Positions 1 to 10,707 of a stretch of DNA of 64,000 nucleotides are shown here, piece after piece. The notes beneath the pieces were generated by a model. The model had not been told where the DNA came from and did not search any database. It worked only from the letters and a program-made list of their open reading frames with translations. Numbering within the stretch: the first letter of the stretch is position 1; every line of letters starts with the position of its first letter. The stretch is from the NCBI GenBank assembly GCA_012845835.1, contig JABAKD010000016.1, positions 3,968,859 through 4,032,858 on the forward strand, read 5' to 3'. The position numbers and the translations under genes were made by a program. Source of the DNA: Undaria pinnatifida. Taxonomy: Eukaryota > Sar > Phaeophyceae > Laminariales > Alariaceae.

Positions 1-396
1 TTTTCGTGCACACGGGCCACGTATGAGAATTGACGACCTTTCTGCTCCCACCTGGAGATTCGTCACCCATGTTTCTGCTTTCGTCGGTACCGGTGATGAC
101 CGCCTCGGCCGCGCGCTATTTTGGCCTGCCGCCGACGCCACTTTCACTTCGGTTCTCGCGGTGCCCTCGGGGTTACTCCGCCAGAATCACCCCCGCGGGC
201 CCCTACGCCCCCGTCGGAGGCTTCAGTGGCAATGCCGCCTACCGGCCGCATCTCCACTCGGACGCGCCGAAGAACAGCCGCTGCGGCCGGTGCCGCGTAG
301 CCTGCCGTTAACTATAAATTCAGACCCGGCAGGGTTCCCCGGACGTCTTCCTCTCGGGTCGACCCTCCGTCGCGCGTTCCGCGCCCTCGACTGCCT

Positions 397-2244
397 TTGG
401 CTGCCGCCCCGAGCGCATCTCGAGCCCCAACGCCTGTCCCGACGGTACCCATCCCGTCTGACCGCGACCGAGCGGAGCCTTTGGGTGTCCCGCTTTTAGG
501 GCTCTCGACCCCTTCGGAGTCCCACTCCACCCGTACGGGCGTTTTGGACGCCCTCGGTGCTGCTGCCGAACTACAATTTGGTGATTCCGCTGCGGGTTAT
601 TCGCACGCCGACTGGGAGACAGAGCAGCGTGCAGAGCCTACGTGCTACACCGCCATACAATACATTCTTCTCGGCCGGCCGTTGGCCTTGCCCATCGAAT
701 TCTTAGCGCGTTTCCCCTCATACCAGCCCCCCCCATTCTCGGAGTTCCGGGAGCTCGCTGGCAAAGGCCGCCTCCATACTACCAACGAGGACATTGTCCT
801 CCTCGTCCGTTATTCAGCCCCGGCCCACTACTCCTTACGGCCTGCGGGGCGCACGGCTTGCCTTTTGGGGGACGAACTAACCCGTATTTACGTGCCCATA
901 CTCATGCGCCCTTGAATCATGCAAGCCTGCCATTCGACTGCTTCCTGCCATCTAGGCACGGCACGCACACTTCGCATGCTCTAACGTTTCTATTGGTGGA
1001 TAGGAATGACCATATGCACCCACTGGTGGTTGCGCCATTGCTTCAAGTGCCAAGCGCGAAAGACACCGCGACTGACGGTTCGATGGCCCGTCATTTCAAT
1101 TCCCCTTGTTTCGGGGCCGGGCATTGCGGTAAGCGTGGACTATTTCGGGCCATCGCCGGTCACGCCCCGGGGTAACACCTATATTTTGCTTTTCACCGAC
1201 CGCTTTAGCCATCGTGCGGATATCTTCGCCGTTACCGCCGCTGAATTCAAATCTGAAGGCACCGCCAACATCCTTATCAACCGGTACGTCCCCCTTTGGG
1301 AGTGTCCACATAGCATCCTCTCGGACAACGGCCTTCAGTTCTGCTTCAAGATTTCCCACGTCGCATATGAGCTTCTTAGTGTTCGAAAAATCGCCACCAG
1401 CTCCTACCATCCAAGCGATAACAGTGGTGTGGAGCGCGTTAACCACACAATGGCCCAAATGCTGGCTATGCTCGTCAACGAACACCAAGACGATCGGGAT
1501 GTGCAGTAGCCGCACGTCGAGTTCGCCAACAACAATTCGGTCAGTGCCGCTATTGGTCTGACCCCCGACGAGGTTCACATGGGCAGGCTCCCGCGCCTCC
1601 CGCTCACTATTTTCGACCGCTCCGGAGTCGACGGCCATCAGAGCCTGGCCCGTGATCACCTCGAATACTACGACCTGGCGTCAGAACACCAACAGCGCCC
1701 CAACGATATTTTTCGCGAGATGCATGCCTTAACAGTTTCCCGTGTGGAACGGCGAAACTCATCCCTCTCGGACGCTTTGCGCCAGGTTCCCAACGTCGTT
1801 GTGGGTGATTGGGTTTTGCTGTATATTACGGCCTCCACTATTCGCCAAGGCGCGAAAGCCGGCGCGGATGCAAAGGTGCTCAAGAACAAATTCGCGCTAA
1901 ATTGGACGGGCCCCTACAAGATCTTTGCCGTCGGCCCCTGCCCCTTTAGCGACACACCGGATGGTTCCCCTCTCGGGGATAAGCTCCTGTATGTTGACCT
2001 CCCCACAGACATGCCCGGTGCGAATGCGCACGGCCGCGTCTCCGTCGAGCGCTGCAAGCCCTGGACCAACCCCCACGACCGCGGCGACATGCCTAAGTAC
2101 CTTCGGAATGGGTTGACGAAGTACGTGCTCAACAATCTTACGAACCCCCCTCCCTCCCTATCACGTGACTCAAGACGACGTGTCGGCGCCCCTCCAGTGG
2201 CTAAAGGTGGAAACGATGACCGGCCACCACTCGAGCAGTGGTAG
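397..2244 (+). pseudogene. gypsy pol: pre-integrase region and integrase, three nonsense codons
   Basis: One reading frame covers the region but is cut by TGA at 913, TAA at 982 and TAG at 1507. The first part (about 397-912) is the divergent pre-integrase segment, ending in a motif like RIYVP. Next is the zinc-binding domain, with a CHSTASCHLG-type His pair and a CFKC Cys pair near 1040-1050. The catalytic core has Asp in VDYFGP (about 1138), Asp in SDNG (about 1324) and Glu in GVERVNH (about 1430), so the DDE triad itself is intact. The end (about 1760-2160) is the C-terminal integrase domain with a GDWVLLY motif. Integrase inserts the cDNA copy into chromosomal DNA. This copy cannot make an uninterrupted protein. 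Confidence 0.85.
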
Positions 2245-2535
2245 GGTTGGGGTCATCGCGGTGATGTACGAGACGCATTGGACTGGGCTCTCCTGTCCGT
2301 CGTGGGAACGGAAGATGGACCTCCAGCTCTCACGCCAGCAGATTTTGCTCTACTGGGCTGGCACTCCGAACCAACACCGCCAAACCAACCGCCGGTATCG
2401 TCAGATGCGCATTGGAGCTGCACAACGGGAGCTTCCCCGTGCTAGCGGTGAGCGATTTTTGGCACCTGGCTACGGCTGCGTGTCGCGCGCTGGCTGGTTA
2501 CGCCACTACAGCACTACAGCACCACGGTGCTCCCC

Positions 2536-2697
2536 AATGGGGCCCATTTTGGTGCAAAGCCGATGACGGACTTGTGGTGGCTTGGGATAATCAGCGCTCG
2601 CACATCCATCGACGGGGAATATTTGGTACGTTTTCTAGACGACCCGGGACCGATCAAGCTCCGGGTCTCTCCGGTTCACTACACGACTTCAACATGA
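2536..2697 (+). pseudogene. C-terminal Tudor-like (SH3-barrel) domain of the gypsy polyprotein
   Basis: Translation of 2536-2697 reads through LWWLGII, an acidic turn, EYLVRFLDDPGPIKL and SPVHYTT before a TGA. The pattern of aromatic beta strand, charged turn, YLVRFLD strand and closing strand resembles Tudor or chromo-barrel folds. The same block follows integrase in the other two gypsy copies (5010-5243 and 59247-59450, minus strand). It sits where chromoviruses carry a chromodomain, so a role in tethering the integration complex to histones is a reasonable inference, not something shown. Between 2244 and 2536 the frame shifts at least once. Confidence 0.6.
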
Positions 2698-2794
2698 GGC
2701 GTTCAAGGTTCCTGGTGCCTTCAACTCCGTCGGGGTAGATCAGTTGCACGCGGAATTCAAAGTAACGTAGATGAATCTCGAGGCGCGGACGTGG

Positions 2795-3640
2795 CTAATT
2801 GACGTTCAGGCCACCACTGCCCTCGAGTATTTTGACCCGGTTTTCTCGGTTTTGAATTTTGCTTCTTCGGGGGACATTCTTTTTTTCTGTGATTTTGACT
2901 TAGTTTTCCTGGGGGGAGTTTCCTGGTTATTCTCCGCCCGGTTTGGACGTCGCCCCCGCAGGGTGGGGCACGATGTTCATTCCACCCGCGCGAGTTGGGT
3001 TTTGTACGTAGCGCGTTTTTGTACGTTTTGGCGACCGCTTGGGGTTTTGCTCGCGAGGCTTTTGACTCTTCTGACTTCGAACCCAACGATTTTGCATTTC
3101 GTTTTGGTTCTATTTTTCTGCATAGTTCCCGTTTTCCCTTTTCTCTGCCCCCGTTTCCCTCGCTAATCTGCGGAAGTGATAGCTCTCGCGCCTGTCGATC
3201 CCGCCATTCGCTGGAGTGTTCTGTACCTTTTTTCCGTCTGCCGTTCTTTGTTTGAGGTTTTCTACTGTAGCATTTTTCCTGAGGTTTCGTAGCCTCGCAG
3301 GGTAGAGGTGTGGGAGTAGGTTGTGAAGAACCGCATCTTCGAGTCATGTTTTAGACCGTGGAACCGGTGCTTCCCCGAACCTTCCATATTTCTGTATATA
3401 CGGCTCATCAGGGTGGGCTAGTGTTATGATATTCCAAAGGGAGCCTAACAAGGCGTAAGATATGGGATACGGCTGGATATAAAACGGTTTTACATGCCTT
3501 TGAAGGCATGTGCGTACAGGGACAAGGGGATGAAGCTTTTGCCTCGCGGAATTGAACGCTATTCACTTCGTCCGTGGCGTGTGTAGAACTAATACAAGAG
3601 CTTATCTAGTACAAGTGAGTGACCAACGTGAAACCTGCCT
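2795..3640 (+). repeat. 3' LTR of the left gypsy element (borders approximate)
   Basis: A non-coding stretch that starts just after the shared motif TCTCGAGGCGCGGACGTGG (polypurine-tract position, 2776-2794). It contains blocks also present, inverted, at 58.3-59.2 kb: GAGGTGTGGGAGT at about 3304 and GGGCTAGTGTTA at about 3415. It holds a perfect short hairpin at 3493-3510 (CATGCCTT with AAGGCATG). The 3' border was not fixed because no matching 5' LTR is in the window. Confidence 0.6.
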
Positions 3641-4708
3641 GCAAAATTGGAATAAACAGCACTTAACTTTTAAATAATAAAACACTTCGAAGTATATATT
3701 AGTATTTGACATAAATCTTATGCATCATAGACAATAATGTTTAGAGTAAGAAGTATCTAGTAGAGAAACCTGCATGCATGGGTGGCCTGTGTCTGTAACA
3801 GCCCCTTAATCTTATTATACACAAATGGAACCGGTGGCGTTAACATGGACGTACTCGAACCACTGCATACCCAATACACGATGCGACCGCGGTTCAGTTA
3901 CCGTCAGGGGGTTGGCAAGTGGAACCGATGGCGGTGAGTGAACGCACCCAAGAAAACTATATCGTTGGACCACCACGAGTTGTCAGCGTCCACAGAGTGG
4001 AGCAGATGGAATCGACGGTGGCGTGGAAAAAAACAAGCGCTGGCATGAAAAACAAAGACGAAAGCGGAGGTACAGTAGTACTGTGACGGTGGTTTTATGG
4101 GTCTAAGAAGGGGTTTCCAGTCGGGGTTTGACAAGCAGGGAAATGGGGGCAAGATAGGGTGGACTCCAGAGAAACATGCCTTCCTGTTGCTAGGGGCAAC
4201 TTGTGCTCGTCTGGGCATCCCCACTCTTCTGTATGCTTGGGTCTTCTCGCGTGCCAGCGCTGTATCAAGAGCTAGCGATGGGACGCGAGAATCAGGGCTA
4301 CGACAGCCGGGCCGTTAAGGACGCTCTCCCAGGTGGTAGTCTTGGCATGGTCTTGATGGTCTATACGTGAACTCGGTTAACTTTGGGACGTGATGATGTT
4401 GACATGTTTGAGCATAATTGAAGATAGCTTTGAGGAAGAACCGGAAAACTCCTAGTGAGTATCACAACCGAGCCGCGTGCAGAATGAACGAGGCGAGAGG
4501 GACCCCTCCACCTTATGAATGATGCGTGCAAAGCTAAAGTGTGGGACATTGTGTCCAATCCGAGAAACGAACTTGACTTTCCACAGAAGCTAATTTTTGT
4601 GGCAGTATGGGGACCACCTCCATGTAGAACCAAAATCCAAACCTGATTAAGACGATTGGGGGCTACACGAAGAAACACGTCTAAAAACCACTGCATTTAG
4701 GTCGGAAG
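3641..4708. other. intergenic, no gene recognised
   Basis: About 1.07 kb between the left gypsy LTR and a minisatellite. Short open frames on both strands show no recognisable domain and no coherent splice structure. It may include the unrecognised 3' LTR of the middle gypsy element. Confidence 0.5.
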
Positions 4709-4920
4709 GCTGACCATGAGAAGTTACTACAAAAGTTGCTGCAGGTTGAACGCTGACCATGAAGAATCATTTCCAAAAGCGACTGTAAATTAAAGGTCAA
4801 CCTGGAAAGAACTAACCCTAAAGCTACTGTTGATGAAAGGGCCAAGCGTGAAGCACTATTCCCAAACTTACTGTAGATTAAAGGCTGACCATGAAGAACT
4901 AATCTTAAAGCTACTTTAGA
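4709..4920. repeat. minisatellite, about five units of about 44 bp
   Basis: Five degenerate units can be read. Each begins with a form of GGCTGACCATGAAGAA, continues with an AAAGCTACTG-like block and ends with a form of GATTAAA, with starts near 4709, 4752, 4796, 4842 and 4887. The array abuts the 3' end of the minus-strand gypsy coding region, so it may be a subterminal array of that element or an independent expansion. Confidence 0.8.
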
Positions 4921-5009
4921 ACGACCAAAACAAACACTCGAAACTAAGTGGAAACGGTGGGGGCACTGCGGGGAGCATCGGAGTTCTGCAGCACCCGACG
5001 GGATAGGCT

Positions 5010-5243
5010 CCCATGCCCATGGCGTTCAAGGCACCACGAGATGGCGTTCTGGGTGGTAGTGTAGCGGGCGGGCTGGAGGTCGATCTTGATCGGGACGGGG
5101 TCGTCCAGGAACCGGATGATGTAGGAACCACCCGGGGAAGGGTCCGGGGAGTTTCCCGAAGAGGCGTCCAGTGGCGCGCGGTGAGCGATCTTGCCTGACA
5201 ACCAGAGGCCCTCACGCGCCTTGTACCAGACATGTGACCCGGG
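5010..5243 (-). pseudogene. Tudor-like C-terminal domain of the middle gypsy polyprotein
   Basis: The minus strand reads GSHVWYKAREGLWLSGKI, then an insert of about 16 residues rich in Ser, Asp and Pro, then SYIIRFLDDPVPIKI and QPARYTTTQNAISWCLERH. This is the most complete version of the domain in the window: an aromatic VWYK/LW strand, an RFLDDP core and a closing RYTT/WCL strand. The spacing of aromatics and the acidic turn suggest an SH3-like barrel of the Tudor class, though no structural comparison could be run. It lies directly after the integrase C-terminus and is open down to 4944. Confidence 0.6.
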
Positions 5244-5529
5244 AGGGAGGGTGGTGGTGCTAAAATTGCGAAATCAAAGGTCGCGGGGGACCAGGGCGCA
5301 GCCGGGGGCCGGGAAAAGTTGACCCTGAGATCGGGAGAGCTCGCGGTGTGCGGTGCCGATGCACATCTGCCGGTGGAGGCAGTTGGTCTGACGGTGCTCT
5401 GACGGCTTTCCGGACCAGTAGAGTAGGATGTGGTGCCTGAAGTGTTGGAGCGGGCAGGTGCTTGGGGTTCTCGCTGATGTTGTCGGGGTTGTGTTAAGGC
5501 TTGCATCGTTTGACGGAGACGCGTGGTCT

Positions 5530-6900
5530 GGAGTCCCGTCCCGGAAGGTCTGAAGGACGGTCGAGGAAGAGCAGATTGTTTTGCAGGGGACGGTTGTCGG
5601 GGGTGTTGGAGGCGGGCGTCGGGCCTACGGCGAGGACCTGGAAGGGTCCGTTCTAGTGCAACGAGAGCTCCGTCTTCAGAGCGGTTGCGTCGGTGCCCTT
5701 CCTGACGCCTTGGCGGATAGTGAAAGTGGAGTTGTAGACCCAGGCCCAGCCACCAACGGCGAAAAGAGGGGAGGCACGGAGGGAGGCCGTGATGGGCGGG
5801 TTGCGGCGTTGTATACGCGACACGGTGAATCGGTGGAGCTCACGGACGAGGAAGTAGGCGCGTTGTTGTCGGTCGGTGGCAAGGTTGATGTAAACCAGGT
5901 GGCCGCGGTTCAGGCTCTGGTGACTGCCGATGTTGTCGGGTTCGAAAACCGAGAGCGGGAGGCGGGGAAGGCGGGCGATGTGGATGTCGTCGGGTGCAAG
6001 TCCTGTGGCGGCGTCGACGGAGTTTTTGCAGGCCGCCGATGCGTGTGGCAGAAGCACGTCCCAGTCGGTATTTTCTTTTCGTTGCCAACCATGGAGAGCA
6101 TCTGGGCCAGTACATGATTGACACGCTTGACGCCGCCGTTGGTGCAGGGTGGTAGGCGCTGGTGTTGACCTTGCGAATGTCAACGCGGTCGTAAATGATG
6201 GTCGCCAGCTTGGAGGTGAAGTGTTGACCATTGAGACATGCTACGGTAGAGGTACACCAGTTTGTTCCTGAGGCACATAACCACTAGAGGAGTTATGTAT
6301 CTCACACAAAGCCGACGTCGAGATTAATAAGCGCGAAGCACGACGAAGGAATCCCATGGCCTAGGTAGGACAAAAACGTTTGTATCGCAAAGCAAGCCCG
6401 AAATTCGGGCGATTTGGTATAAAGGAGCCCCGTCAGTCAGACTTTTTTCTACCTCTATCGTATCACCACCCCTCCATTGTCGGAGAAGAGTGTCACCGGG
6501 CATCCCCAGAGAGAGGTGTAGTCGTTGAGCAAGATGTTGGCCGTTCCGGCGGCTGTAAAATTCTCTGCCGAGACAGCGAACACATCGGCTCGGCGGCGAC
6601 CGAAACGGTCGGCAAAAAGTAGAATGTACCCGTTCCCGCGCGGTGTGAGAGGTAGGGGCCCAAAATAGTCGACACTGACGGTGATGCCAGGGCCGTTGGG
6701 TAAAAGGAGGGAGAGGGTGGGCCCACGAATGGTGTGTCGGGAGGTCTTGCACGCCTGGTAGTGAAGACAGCGGTGGATTCACCAGCGGACGGAAGCGTCC
6801 ATGCCGATCCACCAGAAAACGCGTGCCAGCTTGCGAACCGTCCGGGTAACTCCCAGGGGTAGGGAGGTTTTGGAGGTGTTGGCGTGCCATGTGTTCAGCA
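5530..6900 (-). pseudogene. gypsy integrase, split by a nested MITE
   Basis: The zinc-binding half ends in RCLHYQACK near 6770, where the second Cys of the usual C-x2-C pair is Tyr. The core follows with VDYFGPLPLTPRG (about 6680-6640) and FSDNG at about 6490-6476. There the frame is interrupted by inserted DNA (6235-6473) and resumes with QHFTSKLA and NGGVKRVNHVLAQM. In this last motif the catalytic Glu position reads Lys (GVKRVN, against GVERVN in the left copy). The C-terminal part reads RNPPITASLRASPLFAVGGWAWVYNSTFTIRQG. The integrase is inactivated by the insertion, a frame change and probably the Glu-to-Lys change. Confidence 0.8.
6235..6473. mobile_element. MITE, copy 1, nested in the integrase
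   Basis: This stretch interrupts the integrase between SDNG and QHFTSK. A 6-bp direct repeat, CCATTG, flanks it (6229-6234 and 6474-6479), consistent with a target-site duplication. Near the ends are inverted repeats TGCTACGGTAGAGGT (from 6240) and CTACCTCTATCGTA (to 6462). It shares ends and interior words, including GGCCTAGGTA and GGCGATTT, with the insertion at 8332-8570. No coding capacity was seen. Confidence 0.75.
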
Positions 6901-7099
6901 CCCAGGGGCGCAACAGCATTGGAACGTAGACGCGCGGGGAATGAGGGGCGGGCGGTGGGAGGCTGTTCCCGGGTTGGGATGTGGGCGGTAGTTGGACGAG
7001 AAGGGCGGTTTCGTCGTCAGTGCGGTGGAGTCTGCTTTTTTGGGCGGCAAGAGCAAGGACGTCGGAGAGCTGTGGGTGCTGGGGCGAGGTATGACATTC

Positions 7100-8330
7100 A
7101 AGAGGTCAGTCGGAGGTGGAGAAAGGGAGTCCAACGAGGAAGCGGATGGCGGCGCAGCACACGGGCTCGGCGCGCTGTTAGCTCGCCCAGTCTTTGTAGG
7201 TGCAGCGCACGATGCAGGCGAGGAGGAGGAGGTCGTCGTCGAGATCTACAACGGGCTCCGGGAGCGGAAGCGTCGGTGTTGATGGGGTCGGCGGAGAAAA
7301 CGCCGAAGGAGGGGTCGGCCATGGTGAGGTTGGCGTGGGTGGCGCGGGCGGCGTGGGGGCGGTAGCTGAAAGCTTTGTCATTTGAGGAAGTCTCAGCTGG
7401 GCCCCGACGGGGGGTGTGGGCGGGCGACGGGTACGTGTAGATCTTCTGAATACGGCTGGTTGTGGTCGGCGTCCGAAACCATAGTCGACGGTGGGTCGAG
7501 GGGTTCCCGCGGCGGCGGCGGCGGCGCGATGGCGGGTCCGACTAGAGATCAGACCCGAATGGGGTGGTTCCGTAGCGCCAATGGTGGACGGCGGGGAGAC
7601 GATGGGTGGCCTGGAAGCCGAGCCAGGAGGAGCGCCGGTGTTCACGGCGGCATTCTCGGGGTCGATGAGCGGCCTAGTGGTGGAATCGCGGACCGAAAGA
7701 GGCCAGACGAAGTTGTTGGTAGCGCCGGGGTGCTCTATGCGTGATCCCAGTAGGCGAAAGTCGCCGAAGTCGTCGACGGTGAGGGAAAGGGGCTAGATGG
7801 TTGGAATGGGTCTTGATCGGGGGGATACGAGCCCACCCAAGTCGATACCCGACGTAGGCAGCTCGTTCAGCGCAAAGCTGCAGGGGCAGATGAGGTAGAT
7901 GCCAACAGTGTCGGGGCCAGTGAGGCGGTCGCGTCCGGCGCGGTCGGCGTCGGTGGCTGGCTGAGGGAGTCGGGAAAGAAAGTCGGCGTTGCCTTTGGCC
8001 GTACCTTTGCGGTACTCCAGTGTGTGTAGGTGTAGGCCCGAAAGAAACTCGAGCCAGCGCCGGACGCGAGCGTTGTGCTCGCCAACCTTGGTGGTGTTCT
8101 CGAGTGCCTTCTGGTCCGAATATATCTGGAATCGGGTGGACCATAGATTCCTGCGGAGTCGTTTGATCGCCCAGACTGCCAGCCTCGAGGTCGAGGGGTG
8201 TCAATGAACGTTCGGAGTACAGGGTGGCCCGGTTGATGTAGAGGATGGGGCAGACTGAGCCGTCAGGTTGTCCTTGCTCGAGTGTCGCTCCGAAGCCGTC
8301 GAGGCTGGCGTCGCAGTAGAGGTTGGACGC
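7100..8330 (-). pseudogene. gypsy RNase H end and long RH-IN linker
   Basis: Just below 8330 the minus strand reads LYCDASLDGFGATLEQG, the RNase H start with its first catalytic Asp. It then gives a YSERSL stretch and ends near 7940 with EYRKGTAKGNADFLSRLPQPAT, the usual RNase H C-terminus. From about 7930 to 6900 lies a Pro/Ser/Thr-rich linker that other gypsy families have in much shorter form. RNase H removes the RNA strand during reverse transcription. The frame is broken several times, and neighbouring open frames of similar length are shadows. Confidence 0.7.
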
Positions 8331-8331
8331 T

Positions 8332-8570
8332 TGCTACGATAGGGGTGCACCACTTTTTTCTAATACTGCTCCTCAATTTGGAAGCTCAAGACCTCTCCCA
8401 AAAAACTGTTCGGACGAAACTCAAAGACTGCTACACCGCATGAAAAAGCCCACGGCCTAGGTACATAACGAGAATCGTGCGACAAAATGGCGTATTTCCG
8501 GCGATTTTGGGTCAAGGAGTTCCGTCATTCAGAAAACAAAGTAGTCAAAAAAGCTACCTCTATCGTAGCG
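8332..8570. mobile_element. MITE, copy 2, nested between RT and RNase H
   Basis: The stretch separates RPFNDA (RT tether) from SNLYCDAS (RNase H) in the middle gypsy element. Ends are inverted repeats TGCTACGATAGGGGT (from 8332) and CTACCTCTATCGTAGCG (to 8570). The interior shares GCCTAGGTA, ACAAAA and GGCGATTT with copy 1 in the same order and orientation. A target duplication is unclear; at most the two bases GC are repeated. Confidence 0.75.
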
Positions 8571-9600
8571 TGCGTCGTTGAAGGGGCGGGAGTTGTCGGC
8601 GACGGCGTCCCGGTCGGGGTAGACGAGAATCGGTGGTTCGACAAGTTCGTGGAAGATGGCACGGACGATGGTTTCCATGGCGGGGGCGAAGTCAATGGCA
8701 GCGCGCCCTGCTCTAGTAAAACGTTGATGGGGCGAAAACGTCTGGAAAGGTTTGGCAGGAAGTTGCCGTAGTAGTTGATGTCTCCCAGGAGCGGACGCAC
8801 TCGCTTCTTGTCTGTGGGCATGGGCATTCTGGTGAGGGCGGCGACCTTGTCGGGGTTGGGCTGTAGCCGCCAGCGGAGATGGTGTGCCCCAGGAAATCGG
8901 CGGCAGTGGCACCAATTTTGGCCTTGGCAGGGGAAAATTTGAGATGGTGCTTTCGGAGGCGACCGAAAAGGGCTCGGGTGTTGGTGACGTGGTCGGTGGG
9001 ATCGGAGTCGAAGACGATGATGCCGTCGAGGTACGAGGTGACGCGTTCCAAGCCTCTGATGACTTCGTTAATGGCCTTAACAAACCAACCGGGGGAGGCA
9101 TTGCTGCCTTGCGGTATCACAAGTCACTCGAACAGCCGGTTTGGTGTGCAGAACACCGCCAAAGGGATGGTGTCCTCCCCGATGATGATTCGGTAAAACG
9201 AAGAGACCAAGTAGAAGAGAGAAAAAATGCGCCCTTTCCCCAAGGAATCGAGGACCTCGTCGACGCGGGAGATGGAGATTTGCCCGAGGGAGCTGATGGT
9301 GTTCAGGTTCTTGTAGTTGATTGTCATGCGGACACCGCTGTCTTTTTTCGGGATAGCAACCATGAGGCTTGAGTATAGTGAGGTGGAATGTTGGATCAGG
9401 CCGGCGGCCAGGTATTGGTCGAGGACGGTGTCGGCCTTCTTGGCACGGATGGGGTTGAGGGGTTGATCCTGTACGGGCGGGAAGTAACCGGTGCGCTGTC
9501 AGGGGGTACGGTGATCTTGAACGGCATCAGTGAGCACGAGCCAAAGTCGGTCTTGGAGGTGGAGAAGACGTCCTGAGATTCGCAGAGGACGTCGCCCAGG
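8571..9600 (-). pseudogene. gypsy reverse transcriptase with two lost catalytic Asp residues
   Basis: Fragments on the minus strand follow the Ty3/gypsy RT order. They are SKTDFGSCSLMPFKI (about 9570-9525), VAIPKKDSGVRMTINYKNLN (9363 down), IFSLFYLVSSF (about 9225-9195), GSNASPGWFVKAINEVI (9108 down), SYLDGIIVFDSDP (about 9033-9000) and LLGDINYYGNFLPNLS (about 8790-8745). Motif A has Tyr instead of catalytic Asp (codon at 9211-9213) and motif C reads YLDG instead of YLDD (Gly codon 9022-9024); the right-hand copy has FDL and YLDD. RT copies element RNA into cDNA; this one would be inactive even without its frameshifts. Confidence 0.85.
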
Positions 9601-10289
9601 TTGTCGATCACCGATGTGGACCTCCAGAACCGTAAAAGCCGAAGATGACGTTGCGCAGGTGCAGCGGTAGATGGTCCCAGAGGTTGAGAAAGCCAATTCG
9701 TTGGGCGGCGCTGAGGCGTGCGAGGAGTTGTGGGCTGGGGGCTTTTGGTGGGGTGTGGGGGTCGGCTGGTGAGGGGTTCTGGCTGGCCACAGGGATGTTG
9801 TCGTGGAGGGCATGTACGACCGGCGTGGGTGGGGGTCTGAGGGGTCCAAGGTAGGGTGCCCAAGGGTGGCTATTGGTACTTACACCAGCGGAGAGAGGGA
9901 GGTTCTGAGGAGGTCGCCCGGTTTGAGGTTGGTAGAGCCCGACGATGGAAGAGTCTGGTGCCCGTGGGAGACGAAAATTTCCGTGACGGGAAGGAGGTTC
10001 TCGCGGGGGAGCATGTTGACCAGATGTAATTCCCGACAAACGCAAGAGCGCCTGAATGGCGCACCAGGTCAACCTTGACGAGTTTCGGCACGGAGGAAAG
10101 ATTATAACTATGGTGCCGGCAAACCGAAGGTGGTAGACGTCGTCCGTGTAGCGGTCATCGGGAATGAAGGCGGAGGCTCCGTTGGGGTCGTGGTGGTGCA
10201 GGTGAAGTCACGGTTTGGCTGGAGGGACTAGTGAGGCGGCGGGGGCTGTCGCGGGAGCGTGATATGCCAGCGTCGCTCGAAGCGCATCC

Positions 10290-10707
10290 AGCTATCTCGC
10301 CCGAAGATAATGAGGTGCTGCATAGTTCCTGCAGGAATAACGCAAGCCCACACTGCTAGGGCGGCGGTGGTGGTTTGGAGATGTTTAAATTGGATGCTTA
10401 ATCGGATGGGAACGGATGTGGAGAGCGGGGTCGAAATTCCGAAACCTCCTCATGAACGGGGGCAATTGTTCCGCTCGCACGCATGCGTTGCTAGCCGGGA
10501 GGCCTTCAGTTGTTCCACGGCGGTTGCGGTAATGAACGACTGAGGGGAGCCTGTATCGAGCAGTGCCACGAGTTTGCAGCGTTTTGTGGCGGTAGAGCTA
10601 CTGTGCACTAGTACCTCCGCCGTGAACGACGCCTCGTTGACAGTTAGGACGTCGCTTGTAAGGCATGGTCCATGTTCTGGCATTGGCGACGCGGAGGGAG
10701 GGGGCAT
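10290..10707 (-). pseudogene. gypsy retropepsin-like aspartic protease
   Basis: The minus strand gives CKLVALLDTGSPQSFITATA, with the DTGS catalytic loop and following hydrophobic strands. After a frame change, IPAGTMQHLIIFGRDSWMRF near 10300 matches the ILG/IFGRD flap-to-C-terminus of gypsy proteases. The domain of about 110 residues processes the Gag-Pol polyprotein and acts as a dimer in known families. It lies between the NADAR domain and reverse transcriptase, the usual PR place. Confidence 0.75.

Larger units (their letters stand above)
1..3640 (+). mobile_element. Ty3/gypsy LTR retrotransposon, 3' half (left copy)
   Basis: The window opens inside pol, in the linker between RNase H and integrase, and runs through the pre-integrase region, integrase and a C-terminal Tudor-like domain into a 3' LTR. 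Assignment rests on a legible DDE integrase and on domain-by-domain similarity to the minus-strand element at 58-64 kb. The right border is uncertain: similarity to the other LTR is clear to about 3430 and fades after it. The copy is dead, with nonsense codons and frame changes. Its 3' end points inward, opposite to the right-hand element. Confidence 0.85.

Noticed and set aside
3493-3510. LTR hairpin as a conserved RNA signal
   Set aside because: A similar hairpin exists near 58320, but its distance from the shared LTR block differs, so homology is not secure.
4709-4920. CRISPR array
   Set aside because: Units are contiguous and degenerate with no unique spacers, and the window is clearly eukaryotic.
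6889-7645. Several Gly/Arg-rich open frames on both strands
   Set aside because: Shadows of the GC-rich gypsy linker; the minus-strand linker explains them.
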